DNA of 64,000 nucleotides, from assembly GCA_045646865.1 (NCBI GenBank), contig JAZRLM010000019.1:1-64000 (forward strand), read 5' to 3'. Numbering within the stretch: the stretch's first letter is position 1; every line of letters starts with the position of its first letter. A program made the translations under genes and the position numbers. Under the pieces are notes generated by a model, which saw only the letters and a list, made by a program, of their open reading frames with translations, did not search any database and was not told the origin of the DNA. This document shows, piece after piece, positions 16,828 to 24,413 of this stretch. Origin of the DNA: SIG440 sp045646865 (GTDB lineage: Bacteria > Bacillota > Clostridia > Monoglobales > Monoglobaceae).

Positions 16828-17688
16828 TCATTTTTTGTATGTGCTGGCGGATATGCCCGTTTCACGCTTAAATACATAACTGAAATAATTAGGATTTGCA
16901 AATTGAAGTATATCGCTGACTTCATTTACATTTGCTCCGTTTTTCAGCATATCAATAGCTGCTCGAATCTTTATGTTAAGAAAATACTTGTGGACACCGC
17001 ATCCGGCATATTCGGCAAAACAGTTTTTTATAGTGGCAGGGCTGACTTTACATTCTTCTGCGATTTGAGGAATTGTTATTTTGTCGTATATATGTTCTTC
17101 TAAAATCTCAACTATTTGTGTGTATAATCGCATTTTTTCGTTATGTTCGGCATTTTCTTCACGCTTATCCGAATAGGAAAGGTGAAGAAGTAAGAGTTCA
17201 AGTTTATTCAATATGATTTGCAAAGTAACTTCGTTTTCTTCAAAATATCTATAATAATTCATTTCTTTTGAAGTTGATGTTTTAAATTCGTTGCAGAGAT
17301 ATTCCATTAACGAGTCCATAGTATTCCGGGCATCGTCGCAGAGGTGATAAACGCCGCTTAATTTATGTGCATATCTGCCGTCAATATCAAAAGAACAAAT
17401 CAAAAGCCTTGGACTTGTTCCGTCGGCAATCCATATCTTGTGAAATTCCATAGGCTTGTGAAAGATTATATCGCCTTTTGAAAGGGTATATATTTTGTCA
17501 TCTGCAGTTATTCCTGCCGAACCTTCGATTACATATACCATTTCCCATGGGGAATGACATTCTCCTTCAAAATAAAATTCGGGTGTACGTTTAGCCTCAA
17601 AAAAAGAGTATATTCCGGTTATTGAAAGCAAATGCATATTTTTTTGGCACTTTCCTAATTTTTTAAAGAAAATCTTATCCGTTTTCAT
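16828..17688 (-). CDS. AraC-family transcriptional regulator
   Basis: The 286-residue protein has an N-terminal cupin-type sensor (PWEMVYVIEGSAGI, then KGDIIFHKPMEFHKI) and a C-terminal double helix-turn-helix. The first HTH is IPQIAEECKVSPATIKNCF and the second ends with NPNYFSYVFKRETGISAST. Such regulators usually respond to a sugar or aromatic ligand. The gene is divergent from the GH109-like gene at 17794 with about 100 bases between, so that gene is its most likely target. Confidence 0.88.
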   Translation of the reverse strand: MKTDKIFFKKLGKCQKNMHLLSITGIYSFFEAKRTPEFYFEGECHSPWEMVYVIEGSAGITADDKIYTLSKGDIIFHKPMEFHKIWIADGTSPRLLICSFDIDGRYAHKLSGVYHLCDDARNTMDSLMEYLCNEFKTSTSKEMNYYRYFEENEVTLQIILNKLELLLLHLSYSDKREENAEHNEKMRLYTQIVEILEEHIYDKITIPQIAEECKVSPATIKNCFAEYAGCGVHKYFLNIKIRAAIDMLKNGANVNEVSDILQFANPNYFSYVFKRETGISASTYKK

Positions 17689-17710
17689 ATAAAAAACATC
17701 CTTTTTCGAA

Positions 17711-17738
17711 TTGATTATATAATTTTATGTGATATAAT
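17711..17738 (+). promoter_or_regulatory. Promoter of the GH109-like gene
   Basis: -35 TTGATT at 17711-17716 and -10 TATAAT at 17733-17738 (16-bp spacer) lie in the space shared with the divergent AraC gene. Confidence 0.55.
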
Positions 17739-17793
17739 GATAACATAATAAATGATTTTTGTAAATATCATTTTGCTAAAAAGGAGAATTTTT

Positions 17794-18972
17794 ATGGAAA
17801 GATTAAGATTGGGTGTTATCGGACTTGGACAAAGAGGGAAACAGCTTATTGATGAGGTTCTTTCTACACATGATGCTGTTCAGGTTACTGCGCTGTGCGA
17901 CCTGTATCAGGACAGAGTTGACGATGCGGCAAAGGTGATTGTTGACGCAGGTTTTGATGAGCCATTTAAAACCGATAATTATAAAGAAGTTATGTCAAAA
18001 GACCTGGTTGACTGCATAGTTATTGCAGCATCATGGGATAAGCATATAGAAATGGCTATAGAGTGCTTAGAGAGAGGAATTCCCTGTGGTTGTGAGATTG
18101 GTGGTTGTGAAACTCTGGACGAATGTTTTGCCCTTGTTGATGCATATGAACGCACAAAGACGCCATTTATGTTTATGGAAAACTGCTGCTACGGCAGATA
18201 CGAGCTTATGGTACTCAATATGGTAAAACAGGGCGTATTTGGTGAAATTGTTCATTGCAGCGGTGGTTATTTTCACGACTTGCGTCACGAGGTATCACAT
18301 GGTAAGGAACTTCGTCATTATCGCTTAAACGAGTATCTTACACGTAATTGTGAGAACTATCCAACTCATGAAATCGGTCCTATAGCTAAAATTCTTGATA
18401 TAAATCGCGGGAATAGATTTGTCAGACTTACATCAATGGCATCAAAGGCTGCGGGTCTTCACGAATACATAAAGAATAATAAGGCAGATGATGCAGAACT
18501 TATAAATGCAAAATTTGCTCAGGGTGATATTGTAACTACAACAATTATGTGTGAACGTGGTGAAACCGTAGTTATAACTCTTGATACAACCCTGCCCAGA
18601 AATTTTTACAGCAGAGGTTTTACTGTACGTGGAACAAAGGGAATGTATGAAGAGGCAACGCAATCTGTATTTATAGATAACGGTGAACAACGTGAAAGCA
18701 GAAAAGAAAATCTTGATAATGTAGGTCAGTTTATTGACAAATACGAGCATGAGATTTGGAAAAAGTTTTTGGATGATGGTATCAAAGGCGGTCACGGCGG
18801 TATGGACTATCTTGTATACAGCGACTTTTTTGACTGCGTTAAAAATAACAAACCTATGCCCATTGATGTGTATGATGCGGCTGTATGGATGTGCATAACA
18901 CCTCTTTCTGAGAAATCTATTGCGGCAGGCGGTGCAGTTATGGAAATTCCTGATTTTAAAAACAGAAAGTAA
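17794..18972 (+). CDS. Gfo/Idh/MocA-family protein, GH109-like
   Basis: The N-terminal Rossmann fold starts LRLGVIGLGQRGKQ and binds NAD(P). In place of the EKP motif of ordinary Gfo/Idh dehydrogenases it has CEIGGCETLDECF followed by FMENCCYGRYE, and further on YPTHEIGPIAKILDINRG. These blocks match the NAD-dependent glycosidase group (GH109) better than simple sugar dehydrogenases. I infer a glycoside-processing role; the substrate is unknown. The start is ATG 17794 behind AAAGGAG (392 residues); an upstream ATG at 17752 lacks a ribosome binding site. No twin-arginine or other signal is seen, so it acts in the cytosol. Confidence 0.75.
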   Translation: MERLRLGVIGLGQRGKQLIDEVLSTHDAVQVTALCDLYQDRVDDAAKVIVDAGFDEPFKTDNYKEVMSKDLVDCIVIAASWDKHIEMAIECLERGIPCGCEIGGCETLDECFALVDAYERTKTPFMFMENCCYGRYELMVLNMVKQGVFGEIVHCSGGYFHDLRHEVSHGKELRHYRLNEYLTRNCENYPTHEIGPIAKILDINRGNRFVRLTSMASKAAGLHEYIKNNKADDAELINAKFAQGDIVTTTIMCERGETVVITLDTTLPRNFYSRGFTVRGTKGMYEEATQSVFIDNGEQRESRKENLDNVGQFIDKYEHEIWKKFLDDGIKGGHGGMDYLVYSDFFDCVKNNKPMPIDVYDAAVWMCITPLSEKSIAAGGAVMEIPDFKNRK

Positions 18973-18978
18973 TATGCA

Positions 18979-19010
18979 AAAAATCCTATCACAAAAGTGA
19001 TAGGATTTTT
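18979..19010. terminator. Bidirectional terminator
   Basis: AAAAATCCTATCAC (18979-18992) and GTGATAGGATTTTT (18997-19010) form a perfect 14-bp stem with a 4-base loop between two convergent genes. Confidence 0.9.
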
Positions 19011-19012
19011 CG

Positions 19013-20029
19013 TTACCAAAAACTATTTTGTTTTGTTTTGACGAAGAGGTCTTTAATTTTAAGAAATATAATTGAAACCAGAAGAGAAATAATATACGTC
19101 GAGAAAAATGTAATTACAAATCTTAAAGGTATGGATGTAATGCCCCAATTGGTCAGCCAGAACTGTGTTTCGATAATTACAAGGCAGTGAATAAGGAAAA
19201 CATAAAATGTGACAGGGGCAAGACTGTCGGCGATAAAACCTTCCGATTTTGGCATAAGAACAAGCCACATAAATGATGCAGAAATGCAAAAAGCAATTTT
19301 AAGAATTTCTGTATAGAAACTTGTGAAAAGCTCTAAGAATTCCGCATATGAAACGACCGTGTACAGAATAGTAAAGATTATTCCCAAAGGAACAATAACC
19401 TTTTTAAGACGTGCAAGTCTGCTCATGGAAACACGGAAATCAATGCCTATATAACAACCTATTGTCCAGTAAAGAAGATATACAGTAAAAATTCTGTCAC
19501 CATATGGTAAAGCTTTAGCAAAATAAAGGCATACAATATTGATTATTGCAGCAATAAATATACCAAGGTTTGACGGTATAATGCGGCAGAACATCATTAT
19601 AATGGGCGAAAGAATATAAAACTGCATAATCAGTGCAATGAAATAGAAAGGTGCAACAATCGACCCATGAGTAACATAGCTAAACAATTTTAATATATCA
19701 AAATCAAAATATTTTCTGTAAAAAACAAAATATAGATAATGAAGAACAGTAAATAAAACATAGGGTATATAAATTTTTGTAATTCTGCCCCGAATAAAGG
19801 TCAGATAATTAAATGATGTGTTTTGAAATTTGTGAGCAAATTTGATACCTGCTGAAATCATAAATGCAGGAACTACAAAAGTCAGCATCTTGGATGCCGA
19901 AAAAGACAAAAACGAAAGAACTGTTCCTTTTGCATATGATGCAATGCTTTCGGACAAAATGTGTATTAATACAACCGAAAGACAAAGTATAACTTCAAAT
20001 GATGAAATCTCAGAAAGTTTTCTTTGCAT
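19013..20029 (-). CDS. Acyltransferase 3 family membrane protein (OafA/YrhL-like)
   Basis: The protein has about ten membrane helices and begins with a degenerate form of the acyltransferase 3 opening (SSFEVILCLSVVLIHI, with the conserved His). Further family features are FIRGRITKIYIPYVLF and a C-terminal DSLAPVTFYVFLIHCLVI. These enzymes O-acylate surface polysaccharides or similar acceptors. I take ATG 20029 behind AAAGGAGTG as start (338 residues) rather than an ATG nine codons upstream. It stands alone, facing the terminator at 18979. Confidence 0.8.
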   Translation of the reverse strand: MQRKLSEISSFEVILCLSVVLIHILSESIASYAKGTVLSFLSFSASKMLTFVVPAFMISAGIKFAHKFQNTSFNYLTFIRGRITKIYIPYVLFTVLHYLYFVFYRKYFDFDILKLFSYVTHGSIVAPFYFIALIMQFYILSPIIMMFCRIIPSNLGIFIAAIINIVCLYFAKALPYGDRIFTVYLLYWTIGCYIGIDFRVSMSRLARLKKVIVPLGIIFTILYTVVSYAEFLELFTSFYTEILKIAFCISASFMWLVLMPKSEGFIADSLAPVTFYVFLIHCLVIIETQFWLTNWGITSIPLRFVITFFSTYIISLLVSIIFLKIKDLFVKTKQNSFW

Positions 20030-20242
20030 ACAGGTGACACTCCTTTCAAAAAACATTATATAAATTACATTTTATAATAATTACGCTTTTTTGTCAAATG
20101 TAATTTTTGTTTGCAGAAAAATGTCAGATTTTACCGCAGAATTAGAAAAAATTACATCGTGTATTAATATCGATAGAGGTTAAAATAGTAACGAAGACAG
20201 ATAAACAAAATGTTTTTCTGAAAAAAGGGAGGTGAAACAATC

Positions 20243-20461
20243 ATGTCAAACAACAAGAGCAATAACAATTTCGTAGTACCCGAAGCAAAGGCTGCTATGG
20301 ATAAGTTTAAGATGGAAGCTGCCAACGAGGTAGGCGTACAGCTCAAGAAAGGTTACAATGGTGACCTCACATCAAGAGAAGCCGGCTCAATCGGTGGTCA
20401 GATGGTTAAGAAAATGATCAAAAAGTACGAGCAGGACTTGGCTAACGGTAATGGTCAGTAA
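20243..20461 (+). CDS. Alpha/beta-type small acid-soluble spore protein
   Basis: The 72-residue protein shows the DNA-binding SASP pattern: PEAKAAMDKFKMEAANEVGV contains the germination protease site, and YNGDLTSREAGSIGGQMVKK is the conserved second half. SASPs saturate spore DNA, protect it from UV and serve as an amino-acid store. The start follows GGGAGG. Expression is expected in the forespore under sigma-G, though I cannot fix that promoter with confidence in the 210 bases upstream. Confidence 0.95.
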   Translation: MSNNKSNNNFVVPEAKAAMDKFKMEAANEVGVQLKKGYNGDLTSREAGSIGGQMVKKMIKKYEQDLANGNGQ

Positions 20462-20480
20462 TGTAGAGTAATTTAAATAA

Positions 20481-20515
20481 AATCCGCAAATCAAGTCTAG
20501 ATTGATTTGCGGGTT
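20481..20515 (+). terminator. SASP terminator
   Basis: AATCCGCAAATCAA (20481-20494) pairs with TTGATTTGCGGGTT (20502-20515), and TTGTT follows. Confidence 0.85.
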
Positions 20516-20539
20516 TTGTTATATTGAAGGGCGAAATAT

Positions 20540-20971
20540 ATGAACATCAGCCTGAAAAACCTTATTGGTCAATATGTTTACAAAAATAATGAGGAAGAAC
20601 CTTTTGGTAAGGTTAAGGGAGTGTGCTTTTCGCAGGACGGGGATAAAGTTACTTTTGTTACGGTAGAAAGCCTTAGCCTTATACCCTTAAGCAGTTCTGT
20701 TCCTATTAACGAAATTTCAGCTGCCGGTAATAAAAAACTTATTTTGCAATCAGAGATATCCGTAAGCAGAGGAATGGACAACTTAATGGATGATAAAATT
20801 TTAAAGGCTGTATATAAAAACAGTAAATACAGTAAAATAAAGGATATGAGCTTTGATTTTGAAACCGGCGAAATAACCGATGTAATTGTAGGAAAAGGGA
20901 CATTCCGCAGAGGTAAAAAAATTACCATTAATAAAATGTATATAAAAGAAAACACCATATATATAGAATGA
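20540..20971 (+). CDS. PRC-barrel domain protein
   Basis: The 143-residue protein looks like two PRC-barrel-type halves: LKNLIGQYVYKNNEEEPFG at the start and YSKIKDMSFDFETGEITDV in the second half. In Clostridia such proteins (YlmC/YmxH-like) are small, often sporulation-linked and of unknown biochemical role. It follows the SASP terminator and is closely followed by a 53-residue membrane protein gene, with which it probably forms an operon. Confidence 0.65.
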   Translation: MNISLKNLIGQYVYKNNEEEPFGKVKGVCFSQDGDKVTFVTVESLSLIPLSSSVPINEISAAGNKKLILQSEISVSRGMDNLMDDKILKAVYKNSKYSKIKDMSFDFETGEITDVIVGKGTFRRGKKITINKMYIKENTIYIE

Positions 20972-20985
20972 AAGGAGGAGTCAGT

Positions 20986-21147
20986 GTGGGAAACTTTTCT
21001 TTGGGTCTTATGGTAGGAACAGTTATAGGAGTTGGTATGATAGTTGCTGTTCATCCGATGAATAAACGGTCTATGCGAAAGGCTTATCACCGTGCAGGCA
21101 GAATGATGCACAAAATGAATAATGCCATTCATGATTGGACACATTAA
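20986..21147 (+). CDS. Small membrane protein, 53 residues
   Basis: A GTG start at 20986 stands 5 bases after an excellent AAAGGAGGAG site and opens a frame to the stop at 21145-21147. The product has one glycine-rich membrane helix (SLGLMVGTVIGVGMIVAV) and a basic, methionine-rich tail (MRKAYHRAGRMMHKMNN), giving a small YtxH-like layout. The gene begins 14 bases after the PRC-barrel gene and ends at a terminator, which supports a two-gene operon. The function is unknown. Confidence 0.75.
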   Translation: MGNFSLGLMVGTVIGVGMIVAVHPMNKRSMRKAYHRAGRMMHKMNNAIHDWTH

Positions 21148-21153
21148 AAAGTT

Positions 21154-21188
21154 GTCGAAGCGATAAAATTTCGCTTCGACTGTTTTTT
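21154..21188 (+). terminator. Terminator of the PRC-barrel operon
   Basis: GTCGAAGCGA (21154-21163) and TCGCTTCGAC (21171-21180) form a perfect 10-bp stem followed by a T-rich tail at 21181-21188. Confidence 0.9.
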
Positions 21189-21355
21189 AGTTTATAATAT
21201 AAAAAGGGATTATCTCTGTTAAGAAATAATCCCCCAAAGGCAACCCAATTGCGACATTGTTTTCAAACAAGCATTATTTTTGCTTGAAAAATTGCGTATA
21301 TGAGGTTGTAAGATGAAAATATATGACTATTTTCGGAAATCAATCCGCTTTCTTT

Positions 21356-22250
21356 ACTTTCTGCCACATTCCCAAGTTGTCTTAAAAAGGCAAAGGATGC
21401 AATCGGTGGCGGTGGAAGCTACAACGATTCGATTATGCTTCTCGGCTTTCTTGGTGCCACTACGGATTCGCTTATGATGATCCGTAAATACGTGTATGAA
21501 AAAAAGGAGCTTACACTTCCGAAGTTGGTAGAAATTCTTGATAAAAATTTCGAGGGAGAAGAAGCACTTCGCCGTATGCTTCTTTCCGACAGTGAAAAAT
21601 GGGGCAACAACAAGGAACGTCCCGATGCGATATCCGTAAATCTTGTTAACTTTATCACCGAGCATCTTTGCGGAAGACAAAATGCCCGTGAGGGCAAGTG
21701 GACCTGCGGTTTCCACGTGGCACGTATGTACTATACCCAGGGAAAACTGACCGCCATATCGCCAAATGGCAGACTGCTGGGTGAGGAACTTTCCAAAAAT
21801 GTTTCGGCATCTATGGGGCAAAACTGCGAGGGTGCGACTGCGGCAATTCTTTCGGCAACGAAAATTGATGCTATCGCGTTTACCAGTGATGCTGCTATTG
21901 AGGATTTGCTTCCATTACTGCTTGAGGATAAAGATTTCTATGACAATTAGGGTGGTGGTGTTACCCTTTCGGGTGGCGAGTGCCTGATGCAAGTCGATTT
22001 TTGTGCAGAACTGATGAAACAATTGAAAGCAGAGGATATTCACACCGCCGTGGATACCTGTGAATTTATTTCAAGAGATTCCCTCAACAAGGTGATACCA
22101 TACACCGATATTTTTCTCTACGACCTCTAAGCATATGATGAGGACATACATATCGGATGCACAGGACAATCAAATAGAATAATTCTTGATAATCTTCTTT
22201 ATCTGGATTTTCTCGGAAAGACAGTTGAAATTCGCATCCCATACATTTGA
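21356..22250 (+). pseudogene. Decayed glycyl-radical enzyme joined to its radical-SAM activase
   Basis: One frame carries two protein remnants. From about 21356 to the TAG at 21948 it encodes an internal piece of a pyruvate-formate-lyase-like enzyme (GGGGSYNDSIMLLGFLGATT, then CGFHVARMYYTQGKLTAISPNG). Directly after the stop it continues with GGGVTLSGGECLMQ, IHTAVDTCEF and, past a TAA at 22128, CTGQSNRI and VEIRIPYI, which are typical of glycyl-radical activating enzymes. The enzyme's glycyl-radical C-terminus and the activase's iron-sulphur N-terminus are missing, so a deletion fused the two and stops accumulated. It is not functional. Confidence 0.85.
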
Positions 22251-22271
22251 ATAGTTTTTGCATAAAAAATT

Positions 22272-22308
22272 GTTGTCCCTTATGTAACGTGAATACACAA
22301 GGGACAAC
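22272..22308. terminator. Terminator downstream of spoIVB
   Basis: GTTGTCCCTT (22272-22281) pairs with AAGGGACAAC (22299-22308), with an A run before and a T run after, so it can work in both directions. Confidence 0.8.
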
Positions 22309-22327
22309 TTTTTTCATAAAAACTGTG

Positions 22328-23395
22328 TTACGATACCTTTACCGCATGGATATTTGCGTCGTTTATCATATTCTCAATGAAGATTCCATATCCTTTTGTC
22401 GGGTCATTAACAAATACATGAGTTACCGCTCCCACAAGTTTTTCGTTTTGAATAATTGGGCAACCGCTCATTCCCTGAACAATACCGCCTGTTTTTTCAA
22501 GCAGTTTACTGTCGGTGATTTTTATTATCATATTTTTTGATGATGTGTCTTTTGTTGAAATAATACGAATAATTTCAATGTCAAATTTTTCTATCTGGTT
22601 GCCTTCGACGTTTGCAAGAATATATGCAGATCCCGTTTTAATTTCTTCGTTTTTTGCTATACAAACCGGTTGGTGGGAAAGATTTAACTTATCCGTCACT
22701 TTGCCGCATATGCCCCCCGAATGGTTTTGAGTGATAAGTCCAAGACACTCGCTGCTTTCAGAAAAAACTCCATTCAGTTCACCGGGAGAGCCTTTTTTAC
22801 CTTTATCTACGGAAACTATTGTTGAGCTTAAAATTTCACCATTGCTGACGTCAAGAACTTCGCCTGAAGTTCCGTCGCAGATTCCATGACCTAATGCTGC
22901 AAAAAAATGAGTTTCAGGATTATAAAAGGTTATTGTGCCGATTCCCGATGCGGCGTCTTTTACCCATGCACCGATTTTTATCTGACCGTCATCTGCTGAC
23001 ATTTTCGGCGAAACGGTTGTTTTTATGATTTTATTGTCACGGCTAAGAGTAACCCGGCAAGATGAGGCGTTTGATTTTTTTATTGCGGCGGATAATTCCG
23101 ACACATTGCCTATGGGCTCCTCGTTGAAAAACTTTATAATGTCTCCGGCTTTAATTCCCGCATCTTTTGCAGGAGAGATTATCTTGCCGTCATAAAGTGA
23201 TATTTCCGAAAGCCCTGTAACCATTACGCCGTTTGTACTAAGTGTTACACCGATGCTTTTTCCGCCCGGTATAACCATGGTCTGCTTTGCAGAAGAAGAA
23301 ACGGGAACTGCATAATTTGTTTCTGTCGATAGTGACGCAACCGAAAGGAAAAGTGCAAAAATCAACGGAAAAAACAGTTTTTTTCCCGGCGTCAT
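22328..23395 (-). CDS. spoIVB: SpoIVB serine peptidase
   Basis: SpoIVB is secreted from the forespore and signals across the intermembrane space to activate pro-sigma-K processing. The 355-residue protein has an N-terminal hydrophobic signal/anchor, a PDZ domain (near residues 95-160, with AGIKAGDIIKFFNEEPIG), and the S55 peptidase domain with the catalytic His in ALGHGICD and the catalytic Ser in GMSGCPIIQN. The start follows AAAGGAGTG. The usual partner spo0A is not next to it here. A SpoIVFB-like protease, its normal downstream target, is encoded at 46627. Confidence 0.93.
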   Translation of the reverse strand: MTPGKKLFFPLIFALFLSVASLSTETNYAVPVSSSAKQTMVIPGGKSIGVTLSTNGVMVTGLSEISLYDGKIISPAKDAGIKAGDIIKFFNEEPIGNVSELSAAIKKSNASSCRVTLSRDNKIIKTTVSPKMSADDGQIKIGAWVKDAASGIGTITFYNPETHFFAALGHGICDGTSGEVLDVSNGEILSSTIVSVDKGKKGSPGELNGVFSESSECLGLITQNHSGGICGKVTDKLNLSHQPVCIAKNEEIKTGSAYILANVEGNQIEKFDIEIIRIISTKDTSSKNMIIKITDSKLLEKTGGIVQGMSGCPIIQNEKLVGAVTHVFVNDPTKGYGIFIENMINDANIHAVKVS

Positions 23396-23468
23396 ACAGT
23401 CACTCCTTTCAAAAATAGTGTGTCACAAAAGGCGCAGGTTTATTGTATGAAATAGATATATGTATATT

Positions 23469-23495
23469 AAAAAAAGACCATTTCGGTCTTTTTTT
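23469..23495. terminator. Terminator downstream of the Asn-rich peptide gene
   Basis: Seven A, AGACC, a short loop, GGTCT and seven T (23469-23495) form a compact symmetrical hairpin. On the minus strand it ends the gene at 23509. Confidence 0.85.
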
Positions 23496-23508
23496 AATGT
23501 AATTTACA

Positions 23509-23625
23509 TTATCTGTTATTGTTTTCGTTGTTCTTGTTATTATTATTGTTGTTGTTGTTGTTCTTGTTGTTGTCGTTGCGGTTGTTCTGGTTTTCCTTGT
23601 TCTGATTTTCCTTGTTGTTTGACAT
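23509..23625 (-). CDS. Asparagine-rich 38-residue peptide
   Basis: An ATG at 23625 (minus strand) follows AAAAAGGAGTG and opens 38 codons ending at 23509; a terminator comes right after. Twenty-four of 38 residues are Asn, the rest mostly Lys, Gln, Glu and Arg, with no hydrophobic residue except the initiator Met. Low-complexity Asn/Gln-rich small proteins are common among spore proteins of Clostridia, and the neighbours (spoIVB and the gene at 23772) suggest the same here, but this is inference. Clean start, stop and terminator argue for a real gene. Confidence 0.7.
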   Translation of the reverse strand: MSNNKENQNKENQNNRNDNNKNNNNNNNNNKNNENNNR

Positions 23626-23771
23626 TGTTAAATCACTCCTTTTTGAATTTTAAAAAATTACTTTTGAGATTTTTCTCATCAATAGTATTGGAAAAGTCTA
23701 AAAAAATTATTCATTTTGTTTCAAAAAATTTTTTCCTGCATATTATATACGGTGAAGAAAGGAGTGATGTA

Positions 23772-24293
23772 ATGAGAAAATTTGGAAGCATTAAAAAAAA
23801 TCCAAACCCACCGTGGCCCAATCAGCAATCTGCAGTAATTGTTCCTCCGGGCTCAAATACAAAAGCAGTAGGTCTGGCTGGTCAGAAGGCTTATGAAATG
23901 CCACGGGATATGATGGATAAAGCTGTGCAAAGTTCTTCGAATAACTCAGTACAATTTGAGGAGGACGAAAGAGGAACCAGACGTGACCCTATAATGGGTA
24001 ATATGACCATGAGGCAGACAACGCAAAATATTCAAAGGCAGAGCAATAATAATATGTCCATAGGCGGTATGTGCGGTAATATGGGTGTTTCAGGTTATCT
24101 GTGCGGACAGATGGGGAAGTATGTAAAACTTGAATTTTTGTTCGGGGAAAACACTCATATGGAAAAAACAGGAATTTTAAGACAGGTAGGCAAGGATTTT
24201 GTTGCCATTCAGGAAAACGGAACAAATAATATTATTGTATGTGCAACAAACAAAATAAAGTTTATAAACATATACGAATATGGCTGGCAATAA
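23772..24293 (+). CDS. Unknown protein, possibly spore-associated
   Basis: The start is ATG 23772 behind GAAAGGAGTGATG, giving 173 residues. Sequence open further upstream in this frame is only the antisense of the Asn-rich peptide gene. The N-terminal two thirds are polar and Pro/Asn/Gln/Met-rich and probably disordered. From about residue 105 a compact domain follows (GYLCGQMGKYVKLEFLFGEN, then LRQVGKDFVAIQENGTNNI and KIKFINIYEY), which looks like a small Sm/SH3-like beta barrel seen in spore coat-type proteins. I do not assign a function. A terminator follows. Confidence 0.65.
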   Translation: MRKFGSIKKNPNPPWPNQQSAVIVPPGSNTKAVGLAGQKAYEMPRDMMDKAVQSSSNNSVQFEEDERGTRRDPIMGNMTMRQTTQNIQRQSNNNMSIGGMCGNMGVSGYLCGQMGKYVKLEFLFGENTHMEKTGILRQVGKDFVAIQENGTNNIIVCATNKIKFINIYEYGWQ

Positions 24294-24307
24294 AGGTTAA
24301 AACATAA

Positions 24308-24343
24308 AAACAATAGGAATTATTTTGCCAATTCCTATTGTTT
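24308..24343 (+). terminator. Terminator after the possible spore protein gene
   Basis: AAACAATAGGAATT pairs with AATTCCTATTGTTT across an 8-base loop and continues into TTTTT. The -35 box of the next promoter (24338-24343) overlaps its right arm. Confidence 0.8.
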
Positions 24344-24366
24344 TTTTATGTATAAAAGAGTATAAT
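24338..24366 (+). promoter_or_regulatory. Promoter of the DUF4886 gene
   Basis: -35 TTGTTT at 24338-24343, a 17-bp spacer and -10 TATAAT at 24361-24366 lie 48 bases before the start. Confidence 0.5.
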
Positions 24367-24413
24367 GTATTTGTGCGCAAAAATAACTACCATACAAAGG
24401 AGATTTTTTAGCA

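Noticed and set aside
20578..21144. Long minus-strand frame opposite the PRC-barrel gene
   Set aside because: The plus strand carries two genes with good start signals; the antisense frame has no start signal and Ser/Leu-rich shadow composition.
21209..21234. Hairpin GGGATTAT...AATAATCCC, T-rich on the minus strand
   Set aside because: No minus-strand gene ends there, so a terminator role cannot be supported.
23460..23771. Cys/Tyr-rich N-terminal extension of the gene at 23772
   Set aside because: It is the antisense of the Asn-rich peptide gene and its terminator; ATG 23772 has the ribosome binding site.
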